Positions 1 through 7,548 of a stretch of DNA of 64,000 nucleotides are shown here, piece by piece. The notes beneath the pieces were generated by a model that ran no database searches, was not told the DNA's origin, and saw only the letters and a list, made by a program, of their open reading frames with translations. Origin of the DNA: JAZRZI01 sp045601325 (GTDB lineage: Bacteria > Bacillota_I > Bacilli_A > RFN20 > CAG-826). Every line of letters begins with the position of its first letter. Position 1 is the first letter of the stretch. The position numbers were made by a program, and so were the translations under genes. The stretch lies in the NCBI GenBank assembly GCA_045601325.1, contig JAZRZI010000008.1, forward strand, positions 1 to 64,000, written 5' to 3'.

Positions 1-134
1 TAACGTAGTTATTGTCCTACTCACCTCTTCGTGCTTTGTAGACCGTTCCTAACGTTATTAATCATATCACGGTTGCCAAACATTTCCGTAAAACGTTTGG
101 GGGTCAGCGCATCGCGCGACCCATGGAGAAAATT
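1..134. other. GC-richer left edge with a strong hairpin
   Basis: No complete gene is visible here. By hand count 55 of the first 120 bases are G or C, clearly richer than the following sequence. A hairpin (GGGTC, bulged A, GCGC, paired with GCGC GACCC) occupies about 110-122 and ends directly before the first gene. On the minus strand an open frame runs into this segment and stops near base 21-23; its last residues (LTPKRFTEMFGNRDMINNV) have no certain assignment. It may be the remnant of another gene or a contig-edge artefact. Confidence 0.4.
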
Positions 135-467
135 ATGGAAAACGAAAAAAATCATGTTGCAAAAAAAGTATTAGGAATTCCACTTTTTGAATTTGTTTCT
201 TACTGTGTAGTTGCATTGGATTTATTCATGCTCTTCTTATTGGGAGTCATATTTTTAAACGCAACCACTCAATCAGCATTTCAAGGTTCAGTAGTTTGTG
301 GATTTATTTTCTTCTTACTAGGACTTTCAGCAATCCCATTCCATCTAATCAGCTTATTAAAAGGTGACAAGAAGAATGTTAAAAACTGGATTGTCTTTGG
401 CATTGTTGCTTTATTGACATTCACATTATTCATTTTAGGTTTTGCAGGCTTAATTGTTTTGCTATAA
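135..467 (+). CDS. small membrane protein, function unknown
   Basis: Encodes 110 residues with a short charged N-terminus (MENEKNHVAKK) and three hydrophobic stretches at about residues 18-43, 49-72 and 84-109, so an integral membrane protein. An upstream in-frame ATG at 123 exists, but GGAG at 125-128 lies six bases before the ATG at 135, which decides the start. A strong terminator follows directly, so the gene appears monocistronic. I do not recognise a family. Confidence 0.65.
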   Translation: MENEKNHVAKKVLGIPLFEFVSYCVVALDLFMLFLLGVIFLNATTQSAFQGSVVCGFIFFLLGLSAIPFHLISLLKGDKKNVKNWIVFGIVALLTFTLFILGFAGLIVLL

Positions 468-485
468 TCTGAAAACAAATTAAAT

Positions 486-508
486 GACCACATTTGTGGT
501 CTTTTTTT
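486..508 (+). terminator. Rho-independent terminator
   Basis: Stem GACCAC/GTGGTC (extended by an A-T pair) followed by seven T. It ends the small membrane protein gene. Confidence 0.85.
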
Positions 509-549
509 GTGCTTAAATCTTTAATCAACCCCTATATTGCATTTTTTAT

Positions 550-578
550 TTGCATAAACTCTACTATTGTGATAATAT
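550..578 (+). promoter_or_regulatory. rpmB promoter
   Basis: TTGCAT at 550-555, a 17-base spacer and TAATAT at 573-578. The same pair of hexamers with the same spacing lies before the gene at 49084. Confidence 0.5.
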
Positions 579-609
579 TTGAAAACGCTGAATAAAGGAG
601 GCCTACGAT

Positions 610-798
610 ATGTCAAGAGTATGTCCAGTTACAGGTAAAGGACCAGTCAGTGGTAATAACCGTTCCCATTCTTTGAGAGCTACACGCCGCAAATGGAATT
701 GCAATCTCCAAGTTCGTACTGTCGTGGTTGATGGCAAAGAAATGCGCGTTCGTATGTCAACACGCGCCTATCGCAGTCTCAACAAACAATACAAATAA
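610..798 (+). CDS. rpmB: 50S ribosomal protein L28
   Basis: L28 is a component of the large ribosomal subunit. The 62-residue product starts MSRVCPVTGKGP and contains SGNNRSH and the basic RATRRKWNCNLQ stretch that define the family; the length is normal. Only two cysteines (C5, C31) are present, so this is not a full four-cysteine zinc form. A strong ribosome binding site (AAGGAGG at 596-602) precedes the ATG. In firmicutes rpmB commonly lies divergent from or next to the rpe/rsgA/prkC cluster, as here, where it converges on that operon across a shared terminator. Confidence 0.95.
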   Translation: MSRVCPVTGKGPVSGNNRSHSLRATRRKWNCNLQVRTVVVDGKEMRVRMSTRAYRSLNKQYK

Positions 799-827
799 AA
801 TTTGGTTCAAACCTATTAATAAAAAAT

Positions 828-851
828 GCGACCCTCAAAGGTCGCTTTTTT
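828..851. terminator. bidirectional terminator between rpmB and the rpe operon
   Basis: GCGACC/GGTCGC stem (828-833, 840-845) with a T run on the right and an A run (821-826) on the left, so it can terminate both converging units. The TAA stop of the minus-strand gene begins at its edge. Confidence 0.85.
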
Positions 852-1515
852 ATGCTTTAATTACAAACGATAACACCAAGGCAATGATCATATCTAGATA
901 CAGCACTAGAATAAGCATCCATTCTGTGAGAGCAAGAACGATGAACTTTGGCCTTTCATAAACATCATTGCCATTTTTATCTTTTTTGATTTCATAAGTA
1001 AATTTAGCGTTGCACTTTGGATTGAGAATTAAGCCAAGAACAAATAATGCGAGTAAAAATCCCACCAAAAATACAATTGTGCCAAGAGGTGTAACTTCAT
1101 ATTGGTTAGCTCTATAGCCTGCAATAGATATACCAGCGGACAAAGCAAAGTCTAGAGCAAATAGCATTACAGTAACTGCTAGATGAGGTTTTAAAGTCTT
1201 AAAAGGAACAAACGCAACTGCAGTTTGAAGCAAAGATAATAATATGCCAATAGAGGTTATAAAAATAAGTACTCCATCTTTATGATTCGGGGTGTAAAAA
1301 ATGAAGAAAATAATCATGCAAGTTGAAGACATAACGAGGCAAAAATTGCCCCAGAAATTATCAACAAATTTTGAGTTGTAATTAAGCTCAAAAGGAAACA
1401 TATGTCTCATCTTATATTGGACGTTGAACTTACTTGAATAATGAATCTTAGAAATCACTACAAAAGCTAGTCCAAAAAATATAGCAAGCAAGAAAAATCC
1501 TAATCTTAATCCCAT
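850..1515 (-). CDS. polytopic membrane protein, function unknown
   Basis: A 221-residue protein with about six hydrophobic helices (first at residues 4-22, last at about 196-219) and a short lysine-rich cytoplasmic stretch (EIKKDKNGNDVYERPK) before the last helix. It is the last gene of the long minus-strand operon; its ATG shares one base with the rpe stop (TAATG), implying translational coupling. In many firmicutes this position holds thiN or nothing. I recognise no family, and its role cannot be inferred beyond membrane location. Confidence 0.75.
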   Translation of the reverse strand: MGLRLGFFLLAIFFGLAFVVISKIHYSSKFNVQYKMRHMFPFELNYNSKFVDNFWGNFCLVMSSTCMIIFFIFYTPNHKDGVLIFITSIGILLSLLQTAVAFVPFKTLKPHLAVTVMLFALDFALSAGISIAGYRANQYEVTPLGTIVFLVGFLLALFVLGLILNPKCNAKFTYEIKKDKNGNDVYERPKFIVLALTEWMLILVLYLDMIIALVLSFVIKA

Positions 1516-2171
1516 TATCTTAATGACTCTATTCTTTCTTTAATTTGATCGCCTTTAAACACATAACTGCCTGCAACTAATACATCAACGCCAGCATTTA
1601 CACACAATTTGCCAGTTTCAGCATTAATGCCACCGTCAACCTCAATAAGGCAATTAAGTTTATTATCATCTATATAACTACGTAAAAAACTAATTTTATC
1701 TAAGGCACTAGAAATGAAGGATTGACCTCCAAATCCAGGTTCGACAGACATAACTAAAACTAGGTCAATTAATCCCAAGAATTTTGTTATATTTTTAACA
1801 GGGGTTTTAGGTTTTATTGATAAGCCAACTTTGCAGCCATTTTCTTTAATCAATTTAATTACATTAATTACATCATCATCACTATTGCACGCTTCATAAT
1901 GGAAGGTTAATAAATCAGCGCCAGCATTGATATAATCAAGGGCAAATTTATATGGTTCTTCAATCATGATATGAACGTCGTTAACCATGTTATGTTTATC
2001 AGAAATATCTTTAAGAGTTTGAACGCTAAAAGAAGTGTTAGGAACAAACTTTCCATCCATAATATCAAAATGTAAATATTCCGCACCGCATTGTTCGAGT
2101 ATAGCGATTTTTTCGATTAATTGATTGCTAGGAACACTCAAAACAGAAGGTGAAATTAATACTTTTTTCAT
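1515..2171 (-). CDS. rpe: ribulose-phosphate 3-epimerase
   Basis: Interconverts D-ribulose 5-phosphate and D-xylulose 5-phosphate in the non-oxidative pentose phosphate pathway. The 218-residue TIM barrel shows the metal/catalytic segments HFDIMDGKFVPN (residues 34-45), DVHIMIEEP, VMSVEPGFGGQSF and VDGGINAETG, and the phosphate-binding VAGSYVF near the C-terminus. Length is normal. The start overlaps the rsgA stop (TGATG) and the stop overlaps the next gene, so translation is coupled. Position directly after rsgA is the classical firmicute arrangement. Confidence 0.96.
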   Translation of the reverse strand: MKKVLISPSVLSVPSNQLIEKIAILEQCGAEYLHFDIMDGKFVPNTSFSVQTLKDISDKHNMVNDVHIMIEEPYKFALDYINAGADLLTFHYEACNSDDDVINVIKLIKENGCKVGLSIKPKTPVKNITKFLGLIDLVLVMSVEPGFGGQSFISSALDKISFLRSYIDDNKLNCLIEVDGGINAETGKLCVNAGVDVLVAGSYVFKGDQIKERIESLR

Positions 2172-3034
2172 CAGTCAAACCTCCTTGATTTAAAGATGGC
2201 TTCGCTAGAAAGCTTTAAATAACATTCATACGCTATTTGAGGATACTCTTTGTTTTCAATTGCTTTTTTAATTTCACATTTATTTTCAGTAATATGTAAA
2301 CAATTAGAGAAATAACACTTCAATGATCTATCCGTGAAACCTGGGTAGAATTTTGCCAAGTCTTCTTTAAACAAATCTAGTTCTAGTGAAGAAAATCCAG
2401 GTGTGTCAGCGATGTAACCGCCTTGATATGGAAGAAGTATAACTTCTTTAGTTTGGTGTTTGCCTCTTCCAAGTGCGTAACTATATTCACCAATTTCTCT
2501 TTCAAAAGAAGGGTCTATTGAGTTAATAAGAGAGGATTTGCCAACACCTGTTTGACCAATCAAACATGTAATGTGATTTGCAAATAATTTTTTAACTTCT
2601 TCTAAACCTTCGTGAGTTTTATTACTTACGACATAAACATCAACGCCGATGGAAGAGAATGTTTCCTTGATTTCTTTTAAAGGGTTTTCGTCGTTAAACC
2701 TATCAGCTTTCGTTAATACTATTTTTGCAGTTAATCCATTCATATTAGCATATGTTAAATATTTAAAAGCAAGCAAATAGGAAAACTCTGGCTGCACCAA
2801 GGATTCAACTATTAACATTTGATCTATATTCGCAATAGGAGGTCTTTTTAAAAAGGTTGTCCTATCTAAAACGCAATTAATAACATAGCTTGAATCATCA
2901 ACTTCAACCAAATCTCCGACAATAGGCTTAATACTATTTTTTCTAAAGAGTCCTCTAGCAGGGACATTGAAAAGTACTCTATCACACATGACAGAATAAA
3001 TTCCACAGCTTAATCCCACTATTCTTCCTTGCAT
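2171..3034 (-). CDS. rsgA: ribosome small subunit GTPase RsgA
   Basis: A circularly permuted GTPase that checks late maturation of the 30S subunit. Visible in order: an N-terminal OB-fold region, G4 TKAD (108-111), G1 GQTGVGKSS (160-168), G3 DTPG (210-213) and the C-terminal zinc site C240, C245, H247, C253. The 287-residue length is typical. It ends in TGA, which shows that TGA is a stop in this genome. Its ATG overlaps the kinase stop by one base. Confidence 0.96.
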   Translation of the reverse strand: MQGRIVGLSCGIYSVMCDRVLFNVPARGLFRKNSIKPIVGDLVEVDDSSYVINCVLDRTTFLKRPPIANIDQMLIVESLVQPEFSYLLAFKYLTYANMNGLTAKIVLTKADRFNDENPLKEIKETFSSIGVDVYVVSNKTHEGLEEVKKLFANHITCLIGQTGVGKSSLINSIDPSFEREIGEYSYALGRGKHQTKEVILLPYQGGYIADTPGFSSLELDLFKEDLAKFYPGFTDRSLKCYFSNCLHITENKCEIKKAIENKEYPQIAYECYLKLSSEAIFKSRRFD

Positions 3035-3918
3035 TATTTAAAACCAAATAATCTCGCAAAGAATCCTTTCTTCTCTTTGAGAAGTTCAGGGTGTTCTTTA
3101 ATTTTAACTAAATCTTGATAAAACTCATTAGCGGTTTTGTAACGCTTACGAGGATCTTTTTCGGTAGCTTTTCTTATAATGTCTTCAATTTGTTTTGGAC
3201 AATTAGGCAAATATTTTTTAGGAGAAGGTAATTTCTCTTTAATATGAGCAACAGCGACACTTACAGCATCTTTACCAGTAAATGGAAGATGACCAGTAAT
3301 TAATTCAAAGAATGTAATACCAGCAGAATAAATATCTGTTTGAGCACTGGCAGGTTTGCCTTTAGATATTTCAGGAGCCATATAGTGAACAGAACCGATA
3401 ATTTCGTTGCCATTAGAGTTTTGCATTTTGATACCAGAAGATTCAGCGATACCGAAATCACCAAGCTTAATTGTGCCATCTCTAAGCATAAACATATTTT
3501 GTGGTTTCACATCTCTATGTATGACAAATCTACCATGAGCGTATATAAGCGCAGAGGTTAATTGAATCATCGCACTAATTGCTTCTTCTAATGTCAAAGC
3601 CGAACGAAAACCAAGCACATCGCTGAGAACTTGCCCATCAACATATTCAATAACCATATATGGTTTATTTTCATATGTACCATGGCTATAGATTTGCACA
3701 ATATTTTGATGTTTTAAAGAAGCCGCAATAGTAATTTCATTGTTAAAACGAGTAAGGTTGATAGTGTTACTCATTACATCTTCTCTAATGATTTTAATGG
3801 CAACCGTATTTTTAGTGATTGCATCATGTGCTTCATACACTTCGGCCATGCCACCATGACCAATACGGGCTGTTACACGATATCGATCATCTAGATATGT
3901 TCCAATTTTAATTGGCAT
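3034..3918 (-). CDS. prkC: Ser/Thr protein kinase of the PrkC type, kinase domain only
   Basis: Hanks-type kinase paired with the phosphatase upstream. With the start at 3918 it has 294 residues: glycine loop GHGGMAEVY (20-28), ATP-binding K42, HRDVKPQN (134-141), DFG (154-156) and APE (181-183). The ATG at 3918 is chosen because GGGAGG (3928-3933) precedes it by nine bases; an earlier in-frame start would lie far inside the phosphatase gene. Family members usually carry a membrane helix and extracellular PASTA repeats; here the protein stops soon after the kinase domain with a short basic and aromatic tail (KKGFFARLFGFK). Peptidoglycan sensing through PASTA is therefore not possible; the tail might touch the membrane (inference). 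Confidence 0.93.
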   Translation of the reverse strand: MPIKIGTYLDDRYRVTARIGHGGMAEVYEAHDAITKNTVAIKIIREDVMSNTINLTRFNNEITIAASLKHQNIVQIYSHGTYENKPYMVIEYVDGQVLSDVLGFRSALTLEEAISAMIQLTSALIYAHGRFVIHRDVKPQNMFMLRDGTIKLGDFGIAESSGIKMQNSNGNEIIGSVHYMAPEISKGKPASAQTDIYSAGITFFELITGHLPFTGKDAVSVAVAHIKEKLPSPKKYLPNCPKQIEDIIRKATEKDPRKRYKTANEFYQDLVKIKEHPELLKEKKGFFARLFGFK

Positions 3919-4669
3919 GTTTGACCGCCTCCCATAGTACGACGCTAATATTATCTGTTCCACCATTTGCGTTAGCTAAAGCTATCAATTGCTCGGTCTT
4001 TTGAATTGTACTACCAGTACTATTAAGCACGGCAGCAATATCAGTGCTATGCAAATTGTTATATAAACCATCTGAACAAAGTAACAATGTATCAGGCACT
4101 TCATAATGAACTCTTAAGTCCATATTAGAAGCAGGGAAAATGCCTAAAGCATTCATAATAACATTGCGCTTTTCATGCACTTTAGCTTCTTCTTCGGTGA
4201 TTTGATGTGTTCTTACTAAGTAAGCAACATATGATTGATCTTCGGTGATTTGGTTAAGCTTTTTATCTTTCATAGAGTAAGCTCTAGAATCTCCAATTTG
4301 GCATGTGAAAACTCTATCATCAAGCAATAAAGTAGCAGTTAATGTTGTACCCATTCCTTTATAAAAGTCTTTTGTGCAAGATTCATCATAAATAAGCTTA
4401 TTAGCTTTTTTAACTGCGTGATATAACCATCTATATGCGCTTGTGTGGGTTAGAAACCTATCTTTTGACTTGAATGATTCACTTAAAAAGTTGATAGCGA
4501 TTGTTGCGGCGTATTCGCCTTTGTTTTGTCCGCCCATACCATCACACACGATAAGAAGTACATTACCTTGTGAATTGATAAGAGCAGCGACTCTATCTTC
4601 ATTTGTAAGTCTAACTTTACCAATATTTGTTTGAGCACAATATGTGCCTGCAACTGTCATTTGTTTCAT
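3908..4669 (-). CDS. prpC: PP2C-family Ser/Thr phosphatase
   Basis: Metal-dependent phosphatase that reverses the action of the neighbouring kinase. The 253-residue protein shows the PPM motifs TNEDR (D25), CDGMGGQ (D43), QIGDSRAY, TEDQSYV, CSDGLYNNL and GGTDNISVV in the standard order. Its start overlaps the rlmN stop (ATGA) and its end overlaps the kinase start by 11 bases, so the three are translated together. Length is normal. Confidence 0.95.
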   Translation of the reverse strand: MKQMTVAGTYCAQTNIGKVRLTNEDRVAALINSQGNVLLIVCDGMGGQNKGEYAATIAINFLSESFKSKDRFLTHTSAYRWLYHAVKKANKLIYDESCTKDFYKGMGTTLTATLLLDDRVFTCQIGDSRAYSMKDKKLNQITEDQSYVAYLVRTHQITEEEAKVHEKRNVIMNALGIFPASNMDLRVHYEVPDTLLLCSDGLYNNLHSTDIAAVLNSTGSTIQKTEQLIALANANGGTDNISVVLWEAVKHAN

Positions 4670-5709
4670 ATCATTCCCTCACTTTTTGCTTTTAATTGTC
4701 CACACGCAGCATCGATGTCGGATCCAAATTCTTTTCTTATTGTAGCGGTTACTCCACCTTTGGTTAAACAATCTAAAAATGTATGCACTCTATTTCCAGA
4801 ACTACGTTTATAATCGTTTTTATTTGTTTCGTTATATGGGATTAAGTTAACATATCCCATTGTGCCTTTGATTAAAGTAATCAATTCTTCAGCATGTTCT
4901 TTTGTGTCATTTAAGTCTTCTAAAAGAAGATATTCGTAAGTTACTCTTCTGCCTGAAATTTCTTCGTATTCTTTTACCGCTGGCATAAGAACTTCTAAAG
5001 GATATGCTTTGTTAACTTTCATCAAGGCATTTCTAAGTTCGTTATTTGGAGCATGTAAAGAAATAGCTAAATTAGTTTGTAAACCCTCTCTAGCATACTT
5101 TTTAATGCCTTCAACAAGTCCACATGTGGAAACAGTGATGTGTCTAGCTCCAATATCCAAACCTTTTTGGTTATTAACAATACGGATAAAATCCATAACG
5201 TTATCGTAATTATCAAATGGTTCACCAGTCCCCATAACAACGATATGAGAAACGTGTTGGCCTTTGCCTTCTTCTTTCAAAAGATTGTTAATGACAAGTA
5301 TTTGCCCCACCATTTCTTCAGGGAGAAGGTTTCTTTGTTTTCCAAGCATACCAGATGAACAAAATGAACACGCCATATTGCAACCAACTTGGCTTGACAC
5401 GCACACTACGCAACCATAGTTATAGCGCATGAGCACACATTCAACCTTTGCGCCATCATAAAGTTCAAGCAAAAGTTTAATCGTGCCATCTTGACTAACT
5501 TGTTTCAAAAATATCTTTGGCAATTCTAAGCAATATTTCTCTTTGAGAACTTCTCTAAATCTTAAAGAAATATCTGTCATTTCATCAAACGAAGTGGCTT
5601 TCTTTTCATAAATCCAAGTGTAAAGTTGGATAGCACGATAAGGTTTTTGACCTTCGCTAACCATTAATTCTTGAAGTTTTTTCATTTCCATTCCGTAGAG
5701 ATTAATCAT
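4666..5709 (-). CDS. rlmN: 23S rRNA (adenine2503-C2)/tRNA (A37) methyltransferase
   Basis: Radical SAM enzyme that methylates A2503 of 23S rRNA and A37 of some tRNAs. Visible are the cluster cysteines C110, C114 and C117 (CNMACSFC), GTGEPFDNYDN for SAM binding, and the C-terminal catalytic C336 in AACGQL. The 347-residue length is normal. It overlaps the RsmB-like gene by eight bases and prpC by four. The position between rsmB and prpC is conserved in firmicutes. Confidence 0.96.
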   Translation of the reverse strand: MINLYGMEMKKLQELMVSEGQKPYRAIQLYTWIYEKKATSFDEMTDISLRFREVLKEKYCLELPKIFLKQVSQDGTIKLLLELYDGAKVECVLMRYNYGCVVCVSSQVGCNMACSFCSSGMLGKQRNLLPEEMVGQILVINNLLKEEGKGQHVSHIVVMGTGEPFDNYDNVMDFIRIVNNQKGLDIGARHITVSTCGLVEGIKKYAREGLQTNLAISLHAPNNELRNALMKVNKAYPLEVLMPAVKEYEEISGRRVTYEYLLLEDLNDTKEHAEELITLIKGTMGYVNLIPYNETNKNDYKRSSGNRVHTFLDCLTKGGVTATIRKEFGSDIDAACGQLKAKSEGMI

Positions 5710-6991
5710 TGCTATCTTTCTCCATATTCAAAGTCTTTCTAAGTCTAGCAAAGTAAAATGTTGTATCGCTAGAACCGAATGGGAAAAATTGTTTTTCTTC
5801 GCACAAAACAAAATTATTGTGGTTAGAAATAAACTTCTTAATCATGTCTCTTCCTTCTTTAACGTTCAAAGTAGGAACAGCGTATAAAAGTTCACCATTA
5901 TCTTCCACTAATAAGGAAGCTTCATGCAAAGCGGTTCTTTCTTCGTCTAATATAGAATCCAAATCTTCTTGTTTAAATCTTAAGAAGTAATCTGGAACAG
6001 TTTTGAACGATGCAAAGTTAGAGTTTCTTGGCATTACAATGAAAGTATGAACAGGTTCTGAAACGCAAGAAATGATGCTTGTTGAATCTTGTTCATAAAT
6101 TCTCATTTTGTCTAAACCTAATTCTTGCTTTGTCTTTTTTGCATCGAAATAGCAAGAAGAATCATTTGTAATCAAATCAAATTTAGCAAATGTTGAAAAC
6201 TTGTAAATAAGTTTCATATACACATTTGTTCTATATCCTGTAAATACAGCTATGTTTCTAAAAGGATCGATATCACAGGTATCAATAGCATAACTGAGAG
6301 CAGGACTAAATGTTGCAATTAAATTTTCTTTGTACGCTTCGGTATTCTTTAAAGATTCCTTTTGGGAATACAAAACCATATCGTTAAATTCACATTCTTC
6401 AAATTCTGGATAACACGCTAAAAATTCATTTTTATCGTTCTTGCTAGAATTGACGAGCAAGAATTGTTTTGAAGACTTAGTATTGGCTCTTAATGTTTTA
6501 TATAAAAGAGATTCTTTGAAATGTTTTCCCCACATTTTAACAAGCCATAAAGGTGTATTATATCTTATGGATAAGAATTCATGTGAATTCTCTTTTAAAT
6601 CAGTAATGGTTAAAAAATCTTTAGTTTTTGATTTTTCTAAAAAGGATTCAAAGTTAACTTTATTTTCTTCTTCAACCTCATTCAAAAAAGTAGAAGTAAT
6701 AAATTCTTTTGCAATTTCTTCATTACTGACGTTAATGAATAAACCATTAGCGAGGAAAACGAATAAATCATATTTCACTTTTTTAGTGATATTTGGGAAT
6801 AGTTCATTAATTTTTCTTTCAAAAACATAAAAGTGTTTTAATGAACAACTCACTAAAGAAGCGATCGAGCGTCTCTCAACGTTAGTGATTTTTTTATCTT
6901 TTGCAAAATTTCTTATCGCAATGGAAAAAGAGATGTCTTCATCCACTACTTTGGAAAGGATATTTGAACTAAGTGAAAGTAAATTAGTCAT
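5702..6991 (-). CDS. degenerate RsmB-like protein (16S rRNA m5C967 methyltransferase family)
   Basis: At the canonical rsmB position (between priA and rlmN) lies a 429-residue protein with the RsmB layout: a NusB-like helical N-terminus (1-100), then RYNTPLWLVKMW (143-154) and LRANT (167-171), which match the conserved linker of active enzymes. The methyltransferase core has lost its motifs. The SAM loop AAPGGKT is replaced around 238-252 by CDIDPFRNIAVF, the PC motif reads VMPRNSN (319-325), and the second catalytic cysteine (TCS) reads VPTL (372-375). Known RsmB needs both cysteines, so this copy is probably not an m5C methyltransferase. It may bind RNA or have another role (inference). Confidence 0.8.
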   Translation of the reverse strand: MTNLLSLSSNILSKVVDEDISFSIAIRNFAKDKKITNVERRSIASLVSCSLKHFYVFERKINELFPNITKKVKYDLFVFLANGLFINVSNEEIAKEFITSTFLNEVEEENKVNFESFLEKSKTKDFLTITDLKENSHEFLSIRYNTPLWLVKMWGKHFKESLLYKTLRANTKSSKQFLLVNSSKNDKNEFLACYPEFEECEFNDMVLYSQKESLKNTEAYKENLIATFSPALSYAIDTCDIDPFRNIAVFTGYRTNVYMKLIYKFSTFAKFDLITNDSSCYFDAKKTKQELGLDKMRIYEQDSTSIISCVSEPVHTFIVMPRNSNFASFKTVPDYFLRFKQEDLDSILDEERTALHEASLLVEDNGELLYAVPTLNVKEGRDMIKKFISNHNNFVLCEEKQFFPFGSSDTTFYFARLRKTLNMEKDSND

Positions 6992-6993
6992 AC

Positions 6994-7500
6994 TTATTTG
7001 TCATCTGGATCCTTAGGAACGATGCCATCAAAGATGTCACCAGTATAGATTTCATCTTCATCATCGCCTTCTTCGTGATGATGGCATTCACAATCATCAT
7101 CACAATCATCATCATAAGTTTCTTCTTCATCATTATTAAAATCGACAACATTGCTTACGGTAATATAACGTGGATAATCCTTATTTATTTCCTCATAGCG
7201 GTTGTCTTGTAAATAATAATAGAATTCGAGAGATTTATTGATAGCAACTTCGCCAATGCTAGAAAGAATAAACTTAGCTGCTAAATCTTGTAAAACAGAA
7301 ACCTTAAGTGGAGCGTGAACATGAATTAAAATGTTCCATGAAGTTTGTTCTACTCCGTTGTGGAAAATCATATTATTAGGAGAAACAAAGTTAATTTCGT
7401 CTTCATCGACTTCGTATAACTTAGCAAGAGAAGGTGTCATCTCTTTTGATAAACGTCCGACAATATATTGATCGAGACCATAAAAAATTACTGTAATCAT
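6994..7500 (-). CDS. DUF1904/tautomerase-like protein with an Asp/Cys/His-rich tail
   Basis: A 168-residue protein starting MITVIFYGLDQYIVG. GAGGT seven to eight bases before the ATG at 7500 supports this start over an upstream one at 7530. Residues 1-120 look like a compact alpha/beta domain (LAKLYEVDEDEINF, NGVEQTSWNILIHV, EFYYYLQDNRYEEI) resembling DUF1904 proteins, a tautomerase-like family without known function; this assignment is tentative. The tail is extremely acidic and contains three cysteines and three consecutive histidines (DDDCDDDCECHHHEE), suggesting metal binding. It sits where def and fmt occur in most firmicutes, between priA and rsmB. Confidence 0.7.
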   Translation of the reverse strand: MITVIFYGLDQYIVGRLSKEMTPSLAKLYEVDEDEINFVSPNNMIFHNGVEQTSWNILIHVHAPLKVSVLQDLAAKFILSSIGEVAINKSLEFYYYLQDNRYEEINKDYPRYITVSNVVDFNNDEEETYDDDCDDDCECHHHEEGDDEDEIYTGDIFDGIVPKDPDDK

Positions 7501-7548
7501 AAGAATACCTCGCCAATTATTGTAATACAAAAATATATATTTTTAAAA

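Noticed and set aside
123..134. Upstream ATG at 123 as start of the first gene
   Set aside because: The GGAG used as ribosome binding site for the ATG at 135 lies inside this extension, and the ATG at 123 directly abuts a strong hairpin.
3919..3966. Longer N-terminus of the kinase (start at 3966)
   Set aside because: It would lie within the phosphatase coding region, and a Shine-Dalgarno supports the ATG at 3918, where kinase homology begins.
7086..7112. CATCAT/CATCAC-rich stretch as a CRISPR or microsatellite
   Set aside because: It codes for the Asp/Glu-rich tail of the protein and has no spacer structure.
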